Assembly (NCBI GenBank): GCA_024196135.1
Contig: JAMQCK010000136.1
Location: forward strand, 1-53,192
Source of the DNA: Pleurotus ostreatus/Saccharomyces cerevisiae fusant
Lineage: Eukaryota; Opisthokonta
DNA: 53,192 nt
Direction: 5' to 3'
Shown here in pieces: positions 1 to 12,100 of the stretch (its first letter is position 1; each line of letters starts with the position of its first letter). A model generated the notes under the pieces. That model did no database searches, was not told the origin of the DNA, and was given only the letters and a program-made list of their open reading frames with translations. A program made the translations under genes and the position numbers.

Positions 1-479
1 GGGTGACGGTGGTGTGATGCGTGACAGGACAAGGGACGTGATTGGCTGGAGGAGGTGAAAAAACAAGGCAGGGCTGCCAGAGCACAGAGAGTGCGCATCC
101 GGGGCTCATAACCTATCAGAAGTGGATGCAAGGAGTGACCGACGGGCAGGGAGGTTGCGGATAGCAGGAGCGTCGGCGGTGATGATCGAATACGACCCAG
201 CGGTCGGATGGCAGCAGCAAGGGGGAGAGGGCAAGCAGCAGACCCGGTACAAAGCCCCGGGCAAGGGCCTCAGAGGCCCCCTCAGCCGGACAGGTGGCGG
301 GGGGGCTGGCGCGCCCAGCGGCAACGCCGAACACAGACACGGACCGAAGGCGACAACGCACGGACTAAAGAGTGTATAGTGTGACTACTCGGTATATAAA
401 GCGTGAGCGCGTGACGTGACCGAGTGACTGCTAGAGTCGAGCTGTACCTAATACCTACAACTCGTGACACCAGGAGTAG
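1..479. other. Intergenic sequence with TATA box upstream of the A-type gene
   Basis: No gene is recognised in this stretch; the open frames on both strands are short and of biased composition. A TATATAAA box lies at 393-400, about 80 bp before the first ATG (480) of the A-type gene, so the right end is probably its core promoter. Nothing else could be assigned. Confidence 0.5.
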
Positions 480-1244
480 ATGCAGCTGCACAGACGCCAG
501 GTCCGTATGCATCAGTTTGCTTCTTGGCGTATGCTCAGCCTTTCGTAGGCAAGCCTTCGGCGTCTCACGACCCTGTCTGTCGCGCGTTCCAAGCGTTACC
601 TGCTGGGAGCATCGCCTTCGACCTTGCCTATCCCAGCGATAGCATCTACCCTGCCAGCATCGATGAAAGCGTCGGAGAAAACCTCGTTCACTACGTCCTC
701 ATGGCCTCGCTGACTGATGTCTGGGCCGATGAAGAGATGAGCTCGCACGCAGCCAAGGTACGTCTGGCGTACACGGCACTCGCCAATGCGCATTCTGCTA
801 ACGCCAGCACAGGAAGCGGTGACAGCGATGATGTCGCCGGATACTGTCCAGTATATCGCCGACGCCCTCGGGATACGCTGTACCTTCTTCCAGGCAGTCG
901 CCCGCGCGTCTCTCGAGCATCCTCACGGAGTCATTCGGGACGCGATACAGGCCATTTATGCTCATGTTTTCCCGGTCGCCATAGAGCTCGTGAGGCCACT
1001 CTATGACCATTTCCAGTCCGAGTCCCTCGGTATGTCCGTTGTCTTCCGCACTTCTGCTTGTAATCCTGACGGCGCCCTTGTAGAGCGCACGCGCAAGCAC
1101 CTGACGGACGTCTGGCGGCTTCGTGAGGCTGGGTATATCCATCGGCCAAACGTCGAGCCTATTCACGCTGTCCTCGCGACGAACTGCTATACGATCGAAC
1201 ACATTCTCGACAGGAGGTTCCTTCGCTTTTTAGGCCTTATTTGA
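480..1244 (+). CDS. A-type protein of unknown function (left copy)
   Basis: I do not recognise a named domain. The proposed exons are 480-500, 539-757, 813-1029 and 1084-1244, which stay in frame for about 205 residues. The last three exons are well supported: they match the C-terminal third of the RNase III-A protein at 37189-39034 in order, with the same intron phases (0, then 1). Shared blocks include HD-VC---LP, a DVW just before the first shared intron, DV--(L/M)R-AGYI after the second, and an LI-stop ending. The N-terminus is doubtful, because the first intron would be only 38 bp, and upstream reading in this frame has no ATG. A TATA box at 393-400 suits this start. The gene converges on the B-type gene ending at 1595. 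It may be a truncated relative of the fusion that lost its RNase III part. Expression and function are unknown. Confidence 0.55.
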
Positions 1245-1594
1245 TACCATAGTTTCCGCCCTTTTCTGCTTCGCTCCCTGGATTCTGAACACGCTACTCA
1301 TAATCACCGCGCAGTGCACTTACTATCTCATGAACGATTCCCAAGAGCGCTCCCCTTCGTACGCATAGATCATAGTTACACTTTACTACCTACTGCGCGA
1401 CCCTGATGCGGACGGCAATGATGAGGAACACACTGTATGCAAACTTCGTGTGCTTCATTCGCCTGCACTTTCTACCGCTGCAAGCTCGTACCTAAGGCGT
1501 GGCTCTCACGAGAGCGAGGCCGTCAAAAAGAGACGCAAGCAATGAGAGACAACAAAGCGAGTAAAATTGACAAAGATATGAGAAGAGAAAACGT
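1245..1594. other. Convergent intergenic region between A-type and B-type genes
   Basis: This 350 bp separates the two converging stop codons and must hold both 3' ends. No further gene or repeat was seen. Confidence 0.5.
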
Positions 1595-2731
1595 CTACCA
1601 TCCTACAAGGAGTCTAAGGAAGCCCAAAATACTAGCCAGGAAGAACAAGATGGGGTTGGTACGCGGCTCGAGCGACACAGGTGTAGGCAATGGCGCGACT
1701 GTAACTTCGACACTGACAGCAGGAGATTGTCCCGACGACGATGACGACGCCTCGACCTGCCACAGTGGTTAGCAGCGTCACAGAGAAGGCAGCATATACT
1801 CACGATGGAGTGGACGGCGACTGGAACTGGTACGACAGAGTCGATAGAACGCGTGTTGACGTTTTGCGCCCTAGCAGGAAGCGGGCATGTAGGACGCGTG
1901 CGCGATGACCTCTTCTTGTGGTCGTTGTCGCTCGTGCGTGCTGGAAATAGTGCGTCAGTGGTGATTGAGAAGACCGACGACCTTGACTCACGGATGAAGG
2001 TACGCTCTCGCAGAGTCGGCGCGGACTGAGAAGGCCGGCACGCCTTCGAGGTGTCCGAGACGTCTTCGGACTCTTCTTCGTTCGGGAGTAGAAGCCCGTC
2101 GTCCAAGACGCTCACCATGACTTCTCTGAAGACGGCGAAGTGTCAGAGAGGGCGAAGCAAGAGTGCAAGATACACGCACCGGCAGGCCGCAACGACCGCT
2201 GCTGCCTCCAAGGCCGGCACGATGTTGGCGGTAATCCAGGAGGCTAGGACGGTCTCGCCGCCGCGCTCAAGGTTGACTGCCACGATCATCTCGTACAGCG
2301 ACGCAGGGCGGTTCTTGTCGGTGCATGGATGAGGCTCGTGTGTGCATACCTCTTCGCACACGAGATCCCGCGACGTGAGAGCGTCAACGAGGGCCTAAAT
2401 CTCGCATCAGTAAACGGTTCTAGTGGGTGGAAGTGTTACTCACCAGCTGGCACTTGTCCGAAAGGCGGCTGAGCGTCTTGGACCTGTCCACGCCGTCGAA
2501 GACCGCATCCCGATAGAGGTCACGGCCGTGAGCATATGCCATCTCGCCCTCCTCCGAGTATGCCATAGAGAAGATGCGCTGTATGACGGCCGCGCGGCGA
2601 TCCATCTTGACGAACTGTAAAGGCGAGCGACGCGGCGGTGGGTTGTCGCAGTCCGCAATCATATCGTAGTACAGGAGACCGCCTTCCTCAGCGGCGATGG
2701 TGAGCATGGGGTCTGACATGGAGGATGGCAT
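1595..2731 (-). CDS. B-type protein of unknown function with hydrophobic C-terminal tail (left copy)
   Basis: The exons read 2731-2444, 2394-2180, 2125-1804 and 1756-1595, which sum to 987 nt, or 328 residues, without an internal stop. No named domain is recognised. Exon 1 has an acidic AAEEGGLLYY segment near the N-terminus. Exon 2 carries the family signature ALVD-L ... LY--I--V ... W---N-(V/L)P. The protein ends in a roughly 18-residue hydrophobic stretch, NPILFFLASILGFLRLLVGW, followed directly by the stop. That layout is typical of a tail-anchored membrane protein (inference). Exon 1 ends in phase 0 and exon 2 in phase 2, as in the copies at 40318-41482 and 44250-45434. The gene converges on the A-type gene. 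The start is the first ATG in the frame; a second Met lies four codons downstream. Confidence 0.6.
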
Positions 2732-3870
2732 GTTTCTGTGAAGCCAGTCAGAGCGAGACGACGTCTGGTCGGATGATGGAGCTCACCGTGGTAGGGGAAA
2801 AAGAAGAGGTAGGAAGCAAGAGACAGCCTCGCTCGACGCGGATTCTTATATGCATGGCTCCTGACGTTAGTCTCTGAAGCTTTCGGGAGCATCGTCTACC
2901 CTGCGCTTGATCCCCGACATAGGGGTGGTTGACATTCAGGATAGCACTACTGATTACGCGCCTTTACTGGGGAAAGCAAGATTATATTCAGCATCAAAGC
3001 TTCAGCCTTGTGTCTTAACATTTTGCCCTGATTGAGAACTCGACCGACTGCACGGGACGCGTCGATGGCAGCGTCGTGTTGGCATGATGGTCGGAATCAA
3101 AGGACGTCGCGTGATATTCGCGTGACTTCGTGACCACATCGCCATGGAGATATAACCCAATATACCGTTACGCCTGCTGCCTCCGCCACTCACGAACGGA
3201 TAGCGCATAGGGGAACAACCTCGAATATCTTGACTTTCACTCACCAATGAATTCATGTCTTCATTCCACTGTTATGTTCTCGCGCGGCCGGTAAACGGGG
3301 CTTGCTCGACACCCAACTTCGGGCGGGGGTCACCGGCCACCGGCACCTTTCAGGTCGACGCCCCAGTAGCACCTGGATCATTCTAGCGATGCTCAGCTGT
3401 CGCCACAGGATCATCACGCTCCTTAAGCCGATCCTATATCCATACTCTCGAATAGTACGGCTTTCCACAATTGGGCTTGAAGGCGCTCCGATTACGCCCA
3501 GCCCCGCGCGCAGATTGTCAGGAAAACCATCACTGCAGATGCTGATCAGGTGGCTTGACCTTGCGATGTTTCTCTTTACATACTACTGACATTTTTCTTT
3601 GATATTGTAGAGCAAGAGCCGCATCGTAGCCGCTGGGCTGATCGAAGGTTCGCACCCGACAGGTCATGAAGACGCTTCATGGGCTTCTGCCTCGAAGCCG
3701 CCCCACTTCGCGGCCCTACGCAGGACTTTATCTGGTCATACGGTGGTCCCAGATGACACGATAGCTCCCAGTCTATGCCTGTATATAAGGAGTGAGAATT
3801 GTCGCATCATACAACACCGACCTCTGACTAGTCCTCCATCACCAGAAACAACCTTCTCAATCTCTTCACT
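2732..3870. promoter_or_regulatory. Divergent intergenic region with TATA box for the helical toxin-like gene
   Basis: No gene is recognised in this 1.1 kb. The left part must contain the promoter of the B-type gene (-). The right part contains TATATAAG at 3782-3789, about 82 bp upstream of the ATG at 3871, a normal fungal distance. The middle has short open frames on both strands that resemble nothing known. Confidence 0.5.
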
Positions 3871-5401
3871 ATGGCTATAGGCATGAAGCCCGGCTGGCTT
3901 GGCTACAATGTGATGCCAGAAGGTCCTACGGGTCCTACGTCTGCGAGCACGACGATTGACCTGACGCCGATGGGTCTCCTTAACGACGCCAACAACTACG
4001 TCCTCCAGCAGGACAGCGTCTACAACTTGCTCAAGTACGCCTGGACTGGCGTGCTGCTTCCCACTTCCGAGGCCGAGTACTGGGCACGCGTGCCGGCCTC
4101 GGACGAGGTCAAGAGCCAGGTGGCCGGCCTCCTCAAGCCGCTCCTGGAGTCATATGCGAGGGCGAGTGCCTTCACCCATTTACTCCAGCGGTTCAGCTGA
4201 CGATCCTCTAGGCCAAAGGTCACTGCACGACGTTCAAGCAGATGACATACCCCAGCATCGTCGGGCTCGCCAGCGACGTGTATGACTATGCTCAGAACGC
4301 TGGTGGTAAGACGCAGGACTCGTTCTACGGTAGGTCTTTTTGCATCGTCACTACTAGCCTGGCACTCACAGAGGCCGGATGCAGCGAACATCGTCTCCTC
4401 CATCAAGACCCTCGCTACCGCCACATCGCAGGAGCAGAAGAACAGCCTCATCGAGACTATCGCCTCCCTCGTCGACATGCAGACGCAGTCCATCGCCCAG
4501 AACGTCGGCAAAGCGCAGGCGGTCATGCAGAAGCTTCAAGAGTTCGGGAGGCAGATGAAGAAGGACGAGCTGGCCATGCGCCAGAGCGAGAACGCCATCA
4601 TCAGCAAGCTGAAGGATATGGTCGGAGACGCCGACGAGCTGCAGAAGAAGCTCGACAGCTGCCGCGAGAAGCTCGCGGGCGAGCAGGCGGAGCTCGAGCA
4701 CGGTACGTTAATCATGCTATCATCACCTCGCGGTGAGTGGCTTAGCTCCCCGTCCAGACAAGATCGTGGCCGCGACCACGCTCACCTATGCCTGGATTCC
4801 CGGCGTCGGCACCATCGCTGCTACTGTTGTGGCAGCCGTCTACGGCAAGGCGGCGAAGAAGATGGCCGAGCGCATCGACGAGCTCAAGAAGCTCATCGCT
4901 AGCACGGAGGACGAGGTGAACGACCCGAACCGCGCAGACGCGACCCGCATCATCGCCGACCTTACAGCCGTCGACGTACGTATCGCTTCCCCTCATCTGT
5001 ACGCATGACTCTGCATCTGACCTTGCTATCACTGTCAGGCGGACCTGCGCAACCTTCACTCTCTGACCATCCCCGCTGCGGGCAGCATCGAAGAAATGAC
5101 CACCATTTGGATGAAGATTGCGGACTCCCTCGGGACGCTCAAGGATCTGGCGAGCAAGGACCCCAGCGCGGCGGAAGCGGCTGTGGCGAAGATCGACCAG
5201 AACCAGATGGTGGACAATTGGAATGCGCTCAAGGTTGCCGGTGAGTCTGCATGGTCCGGGACCACCCATCGATGAGCGTGGGCTGATGGTCCTGTAGCCG
5301 ATAAGTACAGGCATGCCGCGTTCGTCACGGAGCCTCCTCAGCAGACGACGCTGGAGGATCTGTCGAAGCAACTGCACGGGCAGGCCGCGCGGGCCAACTG
5401 A
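3871..5401 (+). CDS. Putative all-helical pore-forming protein, HBL/ClyA-like layout (copy 1)
   Basis: The gene has six exons (about 3871-4167, 4213-4329, 4384-4701, 4757-4976, 5039-5239 and 5298-5401). The product is predicted to be almost entirely helical, with long amphipathic heptad-like helices before and after one hydrophobic hairpin encoded in the fourth exon. That is the layout of the ClyA/HBL/XaxA alpha-pore-forming family, in which the hairpin inserts into a membrane and the helices form the stalk. The assignment rests on layout, not on a diagnostic motif. There is no signal peptide, so release or intracellular action is open. It is a tandem paralogue of the gene at 6894, with matching intron positions. 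Copy 1 has about 15 more N-terminal residues. Intron 1 appears to use a GC donor. A TATA box lies at 3782. Alternatives are another coiled-coil membrane-active protein. Confidence 0.55.
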
Positions 5402-6893
5402 TGTTCTTCAAAAATGTAATTGTTGTCAGGCTCGCATATCGTATGAATGACAATGCTTTCTCTCTCTCATTCGTCGACCTGCGAGGTCTATACGGTGAAC
5501 GACAGGACGGTCCTGAAGATCCGGTCGCTCCTCTCCGGCCGTGATAAAGCTTCCGAGTCTGTCACTTGACTGGACGGTGTCCAGGCTACTAGTCTTTATG
5601 GATTGTCTCTGCGTAGGTAATGGAGGGAGAAAGACGTATACTACTTCTTGAGCTCGTCCTGCTCCTTCGCGGGCCGCAAACAGTGATCTCTATCGATATC
5701 CTGGATGCTTCAAATAAAGTCCGCCACCAGGTTCTGCTTGGTTTCCAGGGCCGTCTCAGTGAGCTTGCAATAATTTTGGGTAAAAATGAGGAAGGTCAAT
5801 TATCTGGGCACTTGGAAATGCTATCTTTTCTCGAATTCAAGGCCCTTACGAGGATTGCGGCGTGACAAGGATGTGATGCTGCCCCTGTTGGTGAACAAGG
5901 ACTGCCTTTTCAGGACGGTCACGCCACGCATCTTGTCCCGAGCTCTCATGTCCTCGTCGTCCTCTCAAACATCTATCTTTCTGAGTGCTCTTTCATTGTA
6001 GCTGTCTGACGCAATAACTCGCTACCTTTGTGGTCGGCACCATCGCGTTCAACATTCTCAAAACACTGTCTTCTTCTTGTGCATCGTCGGCTTGTATCAA
6101 TCCCTCGAGGATCTATCTTAATGCGCTTCATATTACCGATTCATACTCCGGAAACTCGCCACCACCTGACTTCCATGGTGCACGAGATGACAGTCGTCGG
6201 TCGCCGCGTTATCAGAACGCGGACGGGCGATGCAGTCATGGTCTCGCTTTGCGAGGGTGGCGTGGACTTCTCGACTGGAAATGGCTTGCCAGCACATCGT
6301 GGAACTTCTCAAGGTACCGGTAGTGCACTCTCTATGTGCGCCTGCCGTATAGCGGTTCTTAGCGGTGTCGAACTCTGACCTTCGTGGCCTGGCGCACTTC
6401 GGTCATCTGCTTCCTCACGCGATGCTGTATATCGAGCACAGACCCCTTGCAGACCCCTTAATAATCCCTTTCTATGCAACTTCACTTGTAAACAAGAACT
6501 CAACTCATAGGGGACTGGCTGCTAGAAGCAAGTCCCTCGAATCTCTCCATCTACTAGTACATCACCTTCGGTTTCCTCAACAAGTGGGTGCAGGAGCACC
6601 TTTGATTCAGAGCAATACAGCTATACTGGGAGCCGCACCTTGACCGTCGAGCGCGCTCGCTAGTATCAGGAAGACTCGACAGTATGAAGAGGACGTTCCA
6701 CCTCGAAGTCATCTTACACCACGACGAAGGTGCTGACCATCGCGAATGGCCTTGGGGCGTGTCACCTGGTTGTACCGGATTACACAAGGTTCAGCCCAGT
6801 CGTTTGCGCTCTCCTCGTATAACGGGTATAAAAGAGGTGAGTAGCGGCATCGAAGTCCCCAGCTGCTCAGCAACTTCACTCCCCAGTCACAAA
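5402..6893. other. Spacer with decayed coding-like remnants and TATA box
   Basis: This 1.5 kb separates the two helical paralogues. The last part holds TATAAAAG at 6827-6834, about 60 bp before the ATG of copy 2. The rest has no intact gene. Short open stretches on both strands look protein-like but are broken by stops, for example the minus strand around 5645-5775 (a charged, Lys/Glu-rich stretch with an in-frame TGA) and the plus strand around 6545-6590. I could not assign a family to either. A decayed gene or old insertion is likely. Confidence 0.4.
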
Positions 6894-8357
6894 ATGCCCG
6901 CCGCCACCACCGTCGACCTATCGCCCCAGGGTCTCATCAACAAGGACAATAACTACATCCTCCAGCAGGAAGGCATCTACGACCTACTCAAGTACTCCTG
7001 GACCGGCGTACTCCTGCCCGTCACCGAGGAGCAGTATCAGACTCGGGTACAGATTTCCGACGACGTGGCGGACAAATATGCAGACCAAACCAAGCGACTG
7101 CTTCAGGCTTATGCCACTGTGAGCAACATCTTCTTCACTTCTGATCGCCACGACTGACATTTCTCAGGCTCAGAAAGACTGCGCGGAGTTCAAGCAGACT
7201 ACCTACCCCAGCATCGTTGCTCTGGCCAGTGCGGTCTACGACTACGCGCAAAACGCTGGTGGTGACGTGCAAGACTCATACTACGGTGAGTAGCAGGCTT
7301 AAGCCCTCCGCACAACACACTGATCCTCCGTATATAGCGAACATCGTCCAATCCATCGATGCACTGTCCTCCACGGAGACGAGCAGTGGCGCCCTGGAAG
7401 CCATTAACGGCCTCGTCGACACGCAAGTTCAGGCTATCAATGTCATCGTTGCGCAGGCGGAGTCCGCTATCAACGCTCTGGTCACATTCGGTGTGCAGAT
7501 GAAGAATGACCATACCGATATGAAAGGACCCCAGGACGCCCTCACCGGCGAGCTCAGCGACACGATTGAACACTTCGACGACCTGCAGGCGCAGCTCGAG
7601 AAGTATCGCGCAGGGATGAAGGCTGACGAGAAGGCGTACGAGCACGGTGAGGATGCGCTGCTACTTCTGCACACACGAATCCATAGGCTGACCCTTGGCG
7701 CAGACAAGATCGTCGCGTGCACTACCCTCACCTACGCCTGGGTCCCCTTCTTCGGCATGATCGCGGCCTCTATTGTCGCTGGCATCTACGGCAGCAAGGC
7801 CGCTGCGATGGCCGACCGCATCGACGCGGTCAACAAGCTGATCTCGAGCGACGAGAGCGAGATCAACGCCGGCAATCCTCTCCGCGTAGGCGCAACCCGC
7901 ATCGCCGCCGAGCTCATGGCAGTTGATGTGAGTATAAGTGACCGCGCTTCCTTCAGTATGAGTTCTGACCTTGATCACGCCATACAGACGGCTATAAACG
8001 ACTTCCACTCCGCATGCCTGCCCGCCATCGACGCCATCAAGGACATGGTGAAGACCCTGCAGTCGGTCGCCGGCGCGCTCACCACGCTCAAGGAGCTCGC
8101 CGCCAGCAACCCGCGCGAGGCGAACAGAGCTATCGCTGGAATCGACGTGACCAAACTGGTGGCCCAGTGGAACGCTCTTGCCGCGGCTGGTGAGCCCAAG
8201 ATTGTTGCCGGCAGCGAGCGTGTTTTTACGAACTGTTACAGCGGACAAGTACCGCCAGGCTGCCAACATTGTCGAGGCTCCTGCAGCCGCGGGTGAACCG
8301 GTGACGCTGGAGAGCCTGTCGAAGCAGCTTCACGAGCAAGCGAAGGTCACCAAGTGA
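6894..8357 (+). CDS. Putative all-helical pore-forming protein, HBL/ClyA-like layout (copy 2)
   Basis: This is the tandem paralogue of 3871-5401, with the same six-exon plan. The first intron is 7119-7167 and uses a normal GT donor, unlike copy 1. The product is roughly 400 residues and helix-rich, with one hydrophobic hairpin preceded by a long Gln/Asp/Glu-rich helix and followed by a further helical segment. There is no N-terminal signal peptide and no catalytic motif. The layout fits the alpha-pore-forming (HBL/ClyA/XaxA-like) group, which is known mainly from bacteria. A fungal role such as defence against animals or microbes, or a role in self/non-self reactions, would be inference. A TATA box at 6827-6834 and two strong promoters in a row suggest both copies are expressed. 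All exons join in frame and I see no break. Confidence 0.55.
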
Positions 8358-9173
8358 GAGGTGGCTTGTCTGCAATACTGCTGTCAGTGTCAATAAGTCG
8401 AAGAGCTGTAGGTATGCGTACGGTCATCGTGTACAAATGTTATGTATAGTGATGTAGTAAGCTCACTGAAAGAAAGATAAGGCACGCACCCTCTGTTTGG
8501 CGTCCTCAACGTCCCACGTTCGCGACCCTCCATTGTTCGGTGAATGTGTCGATTTGTTGAGGTTATTAAAATGCTACAGGATACAAGGAAGTCCGCAAGC
8601 CATGACGAAGTAAGCACTGCAGGGGGTGAGGGCACGATGTAGTGGACAAAGGAAGCAGGGTGTGCAGACGAGAAGGTCAAGGACGACACGAACGGTAAGT
8701 AACTACGAACGACCACGGTACGAATCGCACGCGAAATCCGAATACAACAAGCGATATCGAAAAGAATCTCCGCACTCCCAAAGACCGTGGTGTGTGATGG
8801 TGGAATTAATCAAGAGGTAGGTAGAGACGAAACCGGGTGCGATGAACAAGCCTGAAGGAAATTGATGGATGAACACCCCCGAAGCAGAAAATGATGAACA
8901 GAAGGAGAAGTGCGTGCAAGTGGGACGGAGAATGCGAGGTATAGACATGGGGAGGTATAGTGGATTATAATGAGGGGGTATGTTACTTTGGAAAGAATGG
9001 ATGGTCCGCTGGACAAAGAGTGAATGGTCCGATGGACAAATATATTGGAGCAGGATACAATAGATAGGGGTGAGCTGGTGTGGGGAGATCGCAGTTGCAG
9101 TGTCCGCAGTTGAAGCCAGCGGAGGATAAGTCGATGGGCGGATGTGTGGAGGCAAACGGAAGGAGTTGCTATC
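8358..9173. other. Convergent intergenic region, no gene seen
   Basis: This 0.8 kb lies between the stop of the second helical paralogue (+) and the stop of the RhoGAP gene (-). It is purine-rich on the plus strand around 8600-9060 and carries a near-repeat (gaatggatggtccgctggac / gtgaatggtccgatggac, 8996-9036). The long minus-strand open frames here have simple Ser/Thr/Pro/His-rich composition and no start context, and are probably not coding. Confidence 0.45.
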
Positions 9174-12100
9174 TTAGTGCGGGTTGCGCCGAGTGCGCGA
9201 TTTGGATGATCGAGGAGGTGAGGTGGCTGGAACGGCGCCGAGCCCATGCTGGGGTGCGTAGTCGGGGTCGATGTCGTTGCATTTGAGGTGTAGCAGTAGG
9301 TTGTGCACGAAGATCTGCTCAAACCTGCCAAGCATTAGCCCCCATGTTGACCTTTACGTCGTCGAGACTACTCACTGAGCATTCGTGAACACGACCGTCA
9401 TACTTTCCGAATTGCATCTCAGCAAGTTCGGAGCCATCACTAGCGCCAGGTTCGCGCTCGTCATCTTCGTAATTGCCTGCGTCCTCTCGTCCAAGAAGAG
9501 CTGCAAGAAGCTGATCACGAACAGCACAACGCGCCGGTTAATCGTCGGCAGTCGCTCGACGATGCGAACGCACGCCTCCGGGTCCTTCGCGCTTGTGATG
9601 CACTCGTTGTACATCTCCTCCGGTACGAGCGGGTCGCACAGCTCGCGCAGCCAGAGCTTCATGAGCGACGCGAGCACGTGCGGATCGTCGATGCCGTCGA
9701 GGGTGTAGAACCCGCGGTCAATGCGCAACTTGAGCTCGGAGACGATGTCGCCATCGCCGGGGACGCGAAAGATGCCCTCGTGTTTGGTGCCCCCGAGAGC
9801 AAGTATGCCGTCGGCGAGGAAGGGGAGTATGATGGGGACCTTGGCTTGCGGATAGTTTCGCTCTTGCAAGCGGTAGATGGCGTCGAGGGACTCGCCAAAA
9901 GTGGAGGGGTTGAAGGCAGCGTCCTGAGCCACGGTCAGATAGAGCGACCCAAAATAAGAATGTAACTCACAGATGCAGTCTCGATCTCCGTGACAGTGGG
10001 CGCTTTGCCACGAGGACCCTTCTTGGAGATGACTGCTAGCCTTCGCAAGCAGTACTTGGCCATTACATCGATTCGACCTTCCTGCTTGGCCGTGTGCTGC
10101 TGGATGAAGGAGCGTAGGTATGACTCGAAGTTCTTGGACGGAGGAAAGGTGATGAGCAGAACGCAGATGAGTTGCCAGCCGCGGAAGGCGCTCTCTCTGC
10201 ATCACACATCAGTGGCAGCTCTGTGGAAAGGGTTGTGCACGCACGGATTAGGGTTCCCTGTCAATTGCTTGATGACCTGACAGTAAATCTCGTCCCGAAG
10301 CTCGGGATGAGATACTCCCTCGCCCAGCAGCCACCGCTCCTCTTCCAACACGCTCGATGTCTGCGTAGACCCTAGCGATGTTGACGATGCGTTCTTCTGC
10401 TGCGAGAACCCTTCCGTACGCCCTCCAATATGCCGATCCCTTTCGCGATCACCCATGATGTACTGCACGACCTTGAACGTTCGTACGGCCTGCTTGTGGA
10501 GACTCCGATCCAGCGTTTGTAATGGCGAAGTCAGAGGTTGCTGTTCCTTCATTAGCATCGCGCTACAGCTAAGTGTACCGCCACGCACTTTCTGCCACGC
10601 CATCAACTGCGTTACGGGGATGGTGCGCCTGAAGAGGAACCCACGCCGATGCGTTGAGAAGTACTTCTTCGCGTAGTCCGACTGCGAGAACTGCTGTATG
10701 TCCATCGCCAGATCGTGGGGGAGCACGGGGATCGCGCTCGTGCGCAGCGACGCGTTCGTTGAGGGCGCCACCGACGGCGCGACGACGGAGGATTGTACAG
10801 GGATGGGCTGCTGCTGTGTCCGCTTCTTCACAGGGCTCATGTCCAAGGTTGCCGCTGGAGACGACGGCCGTCAGCCGAAGATCACGAGCAGAGATGATAG
10901 CGTACCGTCGTTCATGATTGGCCCGCTGATGGCTTTCCCATTCACCTTTGGCGCCGGTGTTGAGGGGCGATCGGGAGTGCGAGGGATGGGTGTTGCGGTG
11001 CTGCGTGGCGGGGTGGAATGGCTGGAGGAGAGGGACGGGGTGCTCGGTCGTTGGCTGCTTCCGTGGCTACTTGATGACTTTACGGACAATGGAGTCTTGT
11101 AGGAGCTTCCGTGCCCACTGTCCGAGTGCGAGCCTTGCAACTTCTCAACAGCGGCGTTGAGGCTTTGCGGCGTCATGGGCTTCATGTACGAGACGTGCTT
11201 CCGAGAGGGGGATGGGCTGTCCGAGATGTTCCCATCGTTGCCAGTGTGCGGTCGGCCAGGACTGCCCTTCTTGCGCAGAGAAGATTCCCCATGTGGTAAG
11301 GAAGACATGGATTTACGGGAGGCGGACGACGGCGGACGCGACTTCTCAGAGGACGCTGGCGATGCCGGGATGGGTGGTAAGTGGGATCCCCCCATGCGGC
11401 TGTGGTGGTGATGTCCGTGGTGAGCAAGGAGACGCGTCTCGTTGGATAATGCTCGCCTTTGGATGTGGGCGGATGCGGGGCTTAGCGAGCTGGACTTGTT
11501 GCCGAGCACGGTGCGGGTGGACTGCGACTTGCGCACAGATCGGTCGAAATGGGTGTCGAGGTCCTTGTTGTAGGATTTTGTACGCCGGTAGCCCGCTTTC
11601 CCCGCGTCCTTCGCAGATGTGATGGGAGGTCCATTGTATGCCATCATCGACATGCGACTGCCGGCCGTCTTGGACAGCCTACGACCTAGGGCGGTGTTCT
11701 GCGCGCTGCCTTAGAGCGCTGCTCGTGAATGGAGGACTGCGCACGCACCTGGATGATTCCCAGTGGAATGACGAACGCGTTTGGGCGCTCCCACACCGTT
11801 TCGCCCGTCTTGGTCTGGTAGTAGTAGGGTATCCCTCCCCGTGTATCGTCTGTGAGCTCCCACCATTCGCCCTCAGAACTCGGGGGAAGGCTGGAAGAAG
11901 GTCAGTGAGCGATCATCGACGCGAATAGACGTATCACGCACACAAAGTTCCCGACCGGCGCATCCCAACTCACTTCCCCGGTGGCCGGGCAGGCAAAAAA
12001 TGGTGTATCCGTCTGAATCGGAGGTAAGCGATGTGGTGCAGGGGGAGGATATATAGCACGCACCTGCGGGTCTATGAGCGTCACCCAGAAGTTCGCTCCC

